Assembly (NCBI GenBank): GCA_039934475.1
Contig: JBDTMC010000134.1
Coordinates: 1 to 16,860, forward strand
DNA length: 16,860 nucleotides
Reading direction: 5' to 3'
DNA from: JBDTMC01 sp039934475
GTDB taxonomy: Bacteria > Acidobacteriota > Terriglobia > Bryobacterales > Bryobacteraceae
Both the position numbers and the translations under genes were made by a program. Under the pieces are notes generated by a model. It worked only from the letters and a program-made list of their open reading frames with translations, searched no databases and was not told the origin of the DNA. Of the stretch, positions 13,781-16,860 are shown one piece after another. The number at the start of each line of letters is the position of its first letter. Within the stretch, counting starts at the first letter, position 1.

Positions 13781-14560
13781 ATGACGGCTTCGAAGACGGC
13801 GCTGGTGGTCTCCGCCGGCGGGATGTTCGGCGCGTGGCAGGCCGGCGCCTGGCGCGCCCTCTCCCGTTTCTTTCAGCCCGATATCGTCGTCGGTGCCTCC
13901 ATCGGCTCGTTGAACGGTTGGGCCATCGCAGGCGGCTGCGATCCCCAGTCCTGGGTCGACATGTGGCTCTCCCTCGAACGCGGCCAACAACTCCGCTACC
14001 GCATGCCACATTCAATCTTCGACGGCATTCTCGATCCGGTGCTGTTCGAAGAGTGGGTCCAGACCATCTACAACTCATTCACGCCGCGCGTGCCTTACGG
14101 CGTCGTAATTACTGAATTGCTGCGCCTGCGTCCGCGCCTGGTTCGCACGCCCCACGTCACCTTCCACCACTTGGCGGCCTCTTGCGCTGTACCCGGTATG
14201 CTCCCCATCCCCCTCATAGAGGGCAAGCGCTGGATCGATGGCGGCGTCCTCACGCCTCTGCCGTTGTGGGCCGCCGCGGAGATGGGGGCTACTCGAATCC
14301 TTGCTCTCAACGTCCTGAAAGAGGCTCCTCCCGCGTTTCGCCTCGCCGCCCAAACCCTGCGCGCCTTGGTCCCCTCCGGTCCGCCCCTGCCGCCAGGTCT
14401 CGAGGTCCTCGTACTCTCGCCCGCCGGCTGCCTGGGAACCTCCCGCGATTCCTTCCAATGGCGGCGCGAAAATGCGGCGAAATGGGCTGCCGCAGGGTTC
14501 AATGACGCACTCGCTCAGGAACAAATTATCCAGAAAATGTTTTGCCGGGAATCGATTTGA
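13781..14560 (+). CDS. Patatin-like phospholipase family protein
   Basis: This 259-residue serine hydrolase of the patatin fold shows the three expected elements. A glycine-rich oxyanion loop is SAGGMFGAWQAGAW (11-24). The nucleophile elbow is GASIG (38-42) with Ser40. The catalytic Asp lies in DGG (153-155, WIDGGVLTPLPLW). It has no signal peptide, so it probably acts on lipids or acyl esters from the cytosol or inner face of the membrane. The substrate is unknown. The frame is open upstream to 13574, inside the DUF6526 gene, but homology begins at ATG 13781 (TALVVSAGGMFGAW). It lies four bases after the DUF6526 stop and 14 bases before the next gene. Confidence 0.88.
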   Translation: MTASKTALVVSAGGMFGAWQAGAWRALSRFFQPDIVVGASIGSLNGWAIAGGCDPQSWVDMWLSLERGQQLRYRMPHSIFDGILDPVLFEEWVQTIYNSFTPRVPYGVVITELLRLRPRLVRTPHVTFHHLAASCAVPGMLPIPLIEGKRWIDGGVLTPLPLWAAAEMGATRILALNVLKEAPPAFRLAAQTLRALVPSGPPLPPGLEVLVLSPAGCLGTSRDSFQWRRENAAKWAAAGFNDALAQEQIIQKMFCRESI

Positions 14561-14574
14561 GGGATACTGGACAG

Positions 14575-14916
14575 ATGCAGGTTTACCGCATCTTCCGCAT
14601 GAAGGATGCCCCCCGTCAGCAGTTCCGTTGGGCTCCTCACACTAGCGGCGTCTCACTTTTGAAGCCGCGCGATTTTGAGCCGGCGGGTGAAGTCGAGGCG
14701 GATGGCGTTTATGCGGCTTGGTCCGCGCTCCAGGCCTCTCCGGACGAGCTTCGCATTGGTGATGTTCTGGAGAATCCTACCGCCGAATTGCGCATCTACA
14801 AATATGTGGGATTCGAAGAAGCCCAATGGGTTGTACCTGAAGTAAAGTCGGGTTTTGACGGGGCTCCTGTGGTCGCCGCCGGGTCTCCGCCAAGTATGGT
14901 ACCTGGGACTGTATAG
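14575..14916 (+). CDS. Conserved hypothetical protein of acidobacterial type
   Basis: This 113-residue soluble protein has no signal peptide or membrane segment. It starts MQVYRIFRMKDAPRQQFRWA and contains SLLKPRDFEPAGEVEA, YAAWSAL, IGDVLENPTAELRIYKYVGF and EEAQWVVPE. I recall close relatives in Solibacter-like genomes annotated only as hypothetical. The compact layout with an aromatic core (RWAPH, KYVGFEEAQW) suggests a small globular domain. The tail from about residue 95 is low complexity (Ala/Gly/Pro). GAGGGA ends 10 bases before ATG 14575. The frame upstream to 14542 only overlaps the patatin gene. Function unknown. Confidence 0.72.
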   Translation: MQVYRIFRMKDAPRQQFRWAPHTSGVSLLKPRDFEPAGEVEADGVYAAWSALQASPDELRIGDVLENPTAELRIYKYVGFEEAQWVVPEVKSGFDGAPVVAAGSPPSMVPGTV

Positions 14917-14965
14917 TACTGGTCAAGATTAAATCACCCACTGTGGTCGTATAAGATTAAAAGCG

Positions 14966-15523
14966 ATGCGCTGCAGTCCGATCGGGATCACGCCGATTAA
15001 TTCTTTCGCCCTCGTGACCTACATGCCTGAGCCCTTGAGCAGCTTTCTCAATGGGTTAAGAGCCGAACTTGTGTCTGAATGCACAATTGAGTCCCACGTC
15101 ACCTTGCTGCCCCCACGGCCGCTGCCCACTGACTCTACTCTCGCTTGGCAGCAGGTATCCGATCACCTTCGCGATTTACCATCGTTTGAGATCGGCTTCG
15201 GCGACGTGGAAATGTTCCCCCTCACCAACGTCATTTACCTCTCCATCACCACCGGACGCGACCGCCTGGAGAGCTTGCACCACGAACTGAATCACACCAA
15301 CCTCGCCTACACCGAGCCGTTCGAGTTCCACCCTCATCTGACGCTGGCCCAAACCCTCCTGCCCGATCAGGTTGAGGCCGCATTCGCCCTCGCCCGTCAG
15401 CGCTGGGCAGACTTCCCCCACGCCCGTTCCTTCTGTGTGGAGACTCTTACCTTCGTCCAAAACACCGAAAAGAATCAATGGGTTGACCTTGCCGAGCTGA
15501 GTCTGAACGGACATCGGCGCTGA
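14966..15523 (+). CDS. 2'-5' RNA ligase-like 2H phosphoesterase
   Basis: This 185-residue protein carries the two HxT motifs that define the 2H phosphoesterase superfamily: ESHVTLLPP (His44, Thr46) and FHPHLTLAQ (His124, Thr126), 80 residues apart as expected. Members act on 2',3'-cyclic phosphates or 2'-5' linkages in RNA and nucleotides. The substrate here is unknown. The domain begins near NSFALVTYMPEPLSSFL (12-28). ATG 14966 has no Shine-Dalgarno site. A TANNNT box (TAAGAT, 14952-14957) ends eight bases before it, so the message may be leaderless. The 49-bp gap before it is AT-rich compared with the rest of the window. It converges on the next gene with 11 bp between stops. Confidence 0.85.
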   Translation: MRCSPIGITPINSFALVTYMPEPLSSFLNGLRAELVSECTIESHVTLLPPRPLPTDSTLAWQQVSDHLRDLPSFEIGFGDVEMFPLTNVIYLSITTGRDRLESLHHELNHTNLAYTEPFEFHPHLTLAQTLLPDQVEAAFALARQRWADFPHARSFCVETLTFVQNTEKNQWVDLAELSLNGHRR

Positions 15524-15534
15524 CCGGCGTTCTT

Positions 15535-16023
15535 TCAGCTACCATCGAAGAGCCCAATTTGGGACTTCGATCCAGCGTCCTTCTTCTTTGCCTTTACTAA
15601 CGGGCTTCCTACTACCCCCAGCACTTGCATTCCCGTCAGCGCGCTCTTGGGTACATACACCTTCTGGGTGTTTCCAGAGGTGTCCGGTGGGGTCACCGTA
15701 AATCCTGCCGGCTCGGTCAGCAACAGGTTGTTCGGCATCACACCTTCCAGGAATTCGCCATCGCGAAACTGCATCCTCACCCACAGGCCCGAGGACTTCG
15801 GCCGGGTGAGGAACGCCTGCCGCTCCACCGTTTTCGCCGATTGGAACTCCCGCACGAAGCGGACAGCTCGAATATCCGGCCAGCGTAGAAGTTGCACTGC
15901 CCCAGCCACCGAAAGCAGCTCTAATTCATCGCTAGTGCCAAAGGAAATCGGGTTCGCAAAACCATGAACGGCTTCCCGTTCAAATCGCTCCACCGTGACT
16001 TTCTTGCTGCTCGCGGAACTCAA
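15535..16023 (-). CDS. Conserved hypothetical protein, acidobacterial family
   Basis: This 162-residue protein is predicted soluble. Recognisable blocks are VTVERFEREAVHGFANP (9-25), ELELLSVAG, WPDIRAVRFVREF, RQAFLTRPKSSGLWVRMQFR and GEFLEGVMPNNLLLTEPAGF. The C-terminal part has VYVPKSALTGMQVLGVVGSP and a short basic run AKAKKKD. I have seen this arrangement in Acidobacteria as an uncharacterised family; it resembles small beta-barrel sensor or adaptor domains, but that is only a guess. The start is TTG at 16023, supported by AAAGG eight bases upstream and by a promoter-like TACAAT at 16066-16061. An internal start would lose the VERFERE block. Confidence 0.75.
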   Translation of the reverse strand: MSSASSKKVTVERFEREAVHGFANPISFGTSDELELLSVAGAVQLLRWPDIRAVRFVREFQSAKTVERQAFLTRPKSSGLWVRMQFRDGEFLEGVMPNNLLLTEPAGFTVTPPDTSGNTQKVYVPKSALTGMQVLGVVGSPLVKAKKKDAGSKSQIGLFDGS

Positions 16024-16060
16024 GCCGTAAACCTTTTCCCTACAATCACTTTCGCCGGTT

Positions 16061-16081
16061 ATTGTACCAGATCGGCCGATC
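16061..16081 (-). promoter_or_regulatory. Extended -10 promoter with adjacent 12-bp palindrome
   Basis: On the minus strand TGGTACAAT (16069-16061) is an extended -10 element (TGN plus TACAAT), placed 38 bases before the TTG start at 16023. Directly upstream is a perfect palindrome GATCGGCCGATC (16070-16081). No good -35 is visible, which fits an extended -10 promoter. The palindrome occupies the spacer region, where a repressor or activator could bind, but its factor is unknown. Confidence 0.42.
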
Positions 16082-16131
16082 CTGCCCCACCGCGCCAGGC
16101 GCCTTCGATTCTGCCTCCCTAAGTCCCTTAT

Positions 16132-16145
16132 TTTCAGTACTGAAA
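16132..16145. repeat. 14-bp perfect palindrome upstream of the recombinase gene
   Basis: TTTCAGTACTGAAA reads the same on both strands. It lies about 49 bp before the -10-like box of the recombinase gene, in a 183-bp divergent gap with no other gene. It could be an operator for either divergent gene. It does not match the LexA patterns I know. No T run follows it that would make it a terminator. Confidence 0.5.
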
Positions 16146-16193
16146 TGCCCCCGACACCGAAAATACTACTGGCTTAATAATTCGTTGGTATTG

Positions 16194-16199
16194 TATGAT
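16194..16199 (+). promoter_or_regulatory. -10 box (TATGAT) suggesting a leaderless recombinase message
   Basis: TATGAT matches the -10 consensus at five of six bases and ends seven bases before ATG 16207. That is the spacing expected when transcription starts at the A of the start codon. No Shine-Dalgarno sequence precedes this ATG. The earlier in-frame ATG at 16195 would lie inside the box. Confidence 0.4.
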
Positions 16200-16206
16200 T
16201 AGCTGC

Positions 16207-16860
16207 ATGAAAGGTAAGGGCGCACTAGCGGTCGCCGTGGATTCCTTCCTCGATTTTTGCCGAATCGAGAAGGGTCTGGCTCCGAATTCTATCAGTGCTT
16301 ACGCCCGCGACCTCGCCAAATTCCTCTCTTGGGCCGATGCCGGGAAGTGCGCCGGTATTCCCGACGCGGAAGGCGTCCGCGCCTTCGTCGATTCGCTCTA
16401 CCGCTCCGGCCTCTCCGCGCGCAGCATTGCCCGTCACCTGACGACACTCCGCAACTGCTACCGCTTCCTCCTCCGGGAAGGAGTAGTGGCCGCCGACCCA
16501 ACCGCGTTGTTACCTCTACCGCGGCAATGGCAAAACATCCCGAAGTATCTGAATTCAGAAGAGATTAACCGTCTCCTCGGGGCGCCCGATGCCTCCAAGC
16601 CCGCGGGTCTTCGCGACCGCGCCATGCTCGAACTCCTCTACTCCAGCGGTCTCCGCGTCTCGGAATTGTGTGCCGTTCAGCTGTCCGATCTCAATCTAGA
16701 CCTCGGCGTCGTGCGCGTCATGGGTAAGGGACGCAAACAGCGCCTCATCCCCGTCGGCCGTTGCGCTGCCACGGCGATCACGCAGTGGCTCTCGTCCGGA
16801 CGCCACCTGGTCCTCCGGGGCAAATCCAGCCCCGCCGCCTTTGTCACCTCGCGCGGCGGG
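16207..16860 (+). CDS. xerD: XerD-like tyrosine recombinase, N-terminal part (cut by window end)
   Basis: 218 residues are visible and the frame is still open at the window end. The N-terminal SAM-like core-binding domain covers about 5-100 (SFLDFCRIEKGLAPNSISAY; SIARHLTTLRNCYRFLLREG). The linker WQNIPKYLNSEEINRLL starts the catalytic domain. It contains the first catalytic Arg (Arg150 in SSGLRVSEL) and the hairpin Lys (Lys174 in MGKGRKQRL). The HxxR, His and Tyr residues lie beyond the window. The WQ..PKYL linker and domain spacing favour the chromosomal XerC/XerD resolvases over phage integrases, with XerD the closer match by eye. These enzymes act at dif to resolve chromosome dimers. ATG 16207 is chosen on the leaderless spacing; ATG 16195 is possible. 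Confidence 0.88.
   Translation, partial: MKGKGALAVAVDSFLDFCRIEKGLAPNSISAYARDLAKFLSWADAGKCAGIPDAEGVRAFVDSLYRSGLSARSIARHLTTLRNCYRFLLREGVVAADPTALLPLPRQWQNIPKYLNSEEINRLLGAPDASKPAGLRDRAMLELLYSSGLRVSELCAVQLSDLNLDLGVVRVMGKGRKQRLIPVGRCAATAITQWLSSGRHLVLRGKSSPAAFVTSRGG

Noticed and set aside
14925..14962. Direct repeat AAGATTAAA (14925-14933 and 14953-14961)
   Set aside because: It is only nine bases, in a short AT-rich gap, and the second copy overlaps the -10-like box. Chance is a sufficient explanation.
13781..15523. Possible anti-phage (CBASS-like) module from the patatin and 2H phosphoesterase genes
   Set aside because: Patatins occur as CBASS effectors and 2H enzymes cut cyclic nucleotides, but no nucleotidyltransferase or other defence gene is present, and both families have common housekeeping members.
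16207..16860. Phage or integrative-element integrase
   Set aside because: The visible half looks like a chromosomal XerD-type enzyme. There is no tRNA, attachment repeat or phage gene in the window. The missing C-terminal half prevents a firm exclusion.
1..16860. CRISPR arrays, insertion sequences, tRNA or rRNA genes
   Set aside because: I saw no regularly spaced repeats, transposase motifs, terminal inverted repeats or cloverleaf-like sequences in the gaps, all of which are under 200 bp.

Overview
The window looks like chromosomal DNA from an Acidobacteriota member of the Solibacter/Bryobacter/Paludibaculum type (subdivision 3). This rests on my memory of gene families, not on a search. The clues are a MacB/FtsX-like orphan permease of the acidobacterial duplicated type, a cytochrome-DUF1549-DUF1553 protein paired with a Tat-exported DUF1501 protein, a DUF1080 protein, a DUF6526 membrane protein and small conserved proteins typical of that group. 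Coding is dense, codon third positions are rich in G and C, and every gap is under 200 bp. The antisense open frames beneath the genes are by-products of that composition.

Layout. (1) 2-1591 is the C-terminal part of an ADOP-type permease, followed by an Hsp15-like S4 RNA-binding protein (1616-1993). (2) A Ycf48-like Asp-box protein (2006-3160, minus) converges on it. (3) A tight four-gene unit (3292-8739, plus) follows: secreted DUF1080 protein, stand-alone ABC ATPase, cytochrome c/DUF1549/DUF1553 protein and Tat-exported DUF1501 protein. Its junctions are a 13-bp overlap, an 11-bp overlap and a 12-bp gap. (4) A two-component pair (8850-10489) overlaps by ATGA. The kinase carries a three-helix membrane domain that matches the copper/ethylene-binding domain of plant ETR1 residue for residue at the known functional positions. 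A perfect 10-bp-stem hairpin (10506-10531) lies after the pair. (5) A MerR-family regulator (minus) has a textbook 19-bp-spacer promoter with an inverted-repeat operator in the spacer. It is divergent from an acetolactate-synthase-like ThDP enzyme. (6) A YqgE/AlgH-family gene (minus) converges on the ThDP gene with a 47-bp overlap. (7) Four plus-strand genes follow: DUF6526 membrane protein, patatin-like hydrolase, small conserved protein and 2H phosphoesterase. (8) A conserved protein of unknown function (15535-16023, minus) is divergent from the start of a XerD-like tyrosine recombinase that runs off the end.

How the genes work together. Region 3 probably acts outside the cytoplasm: three of its products carry export signals and one has two c-type heme motifs. 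The ABC ATPase is the odd cytosolic member. Region 4 is a compact sensory system: membrane EBD-like sensor, short coiled coil, HisKA/HATPase core, then a single-domain receiver with no output domain. It is the most interesting item in the window. I saw no CRISPR array, insertion sequence, tRNA, rRNA or complete mobile element.
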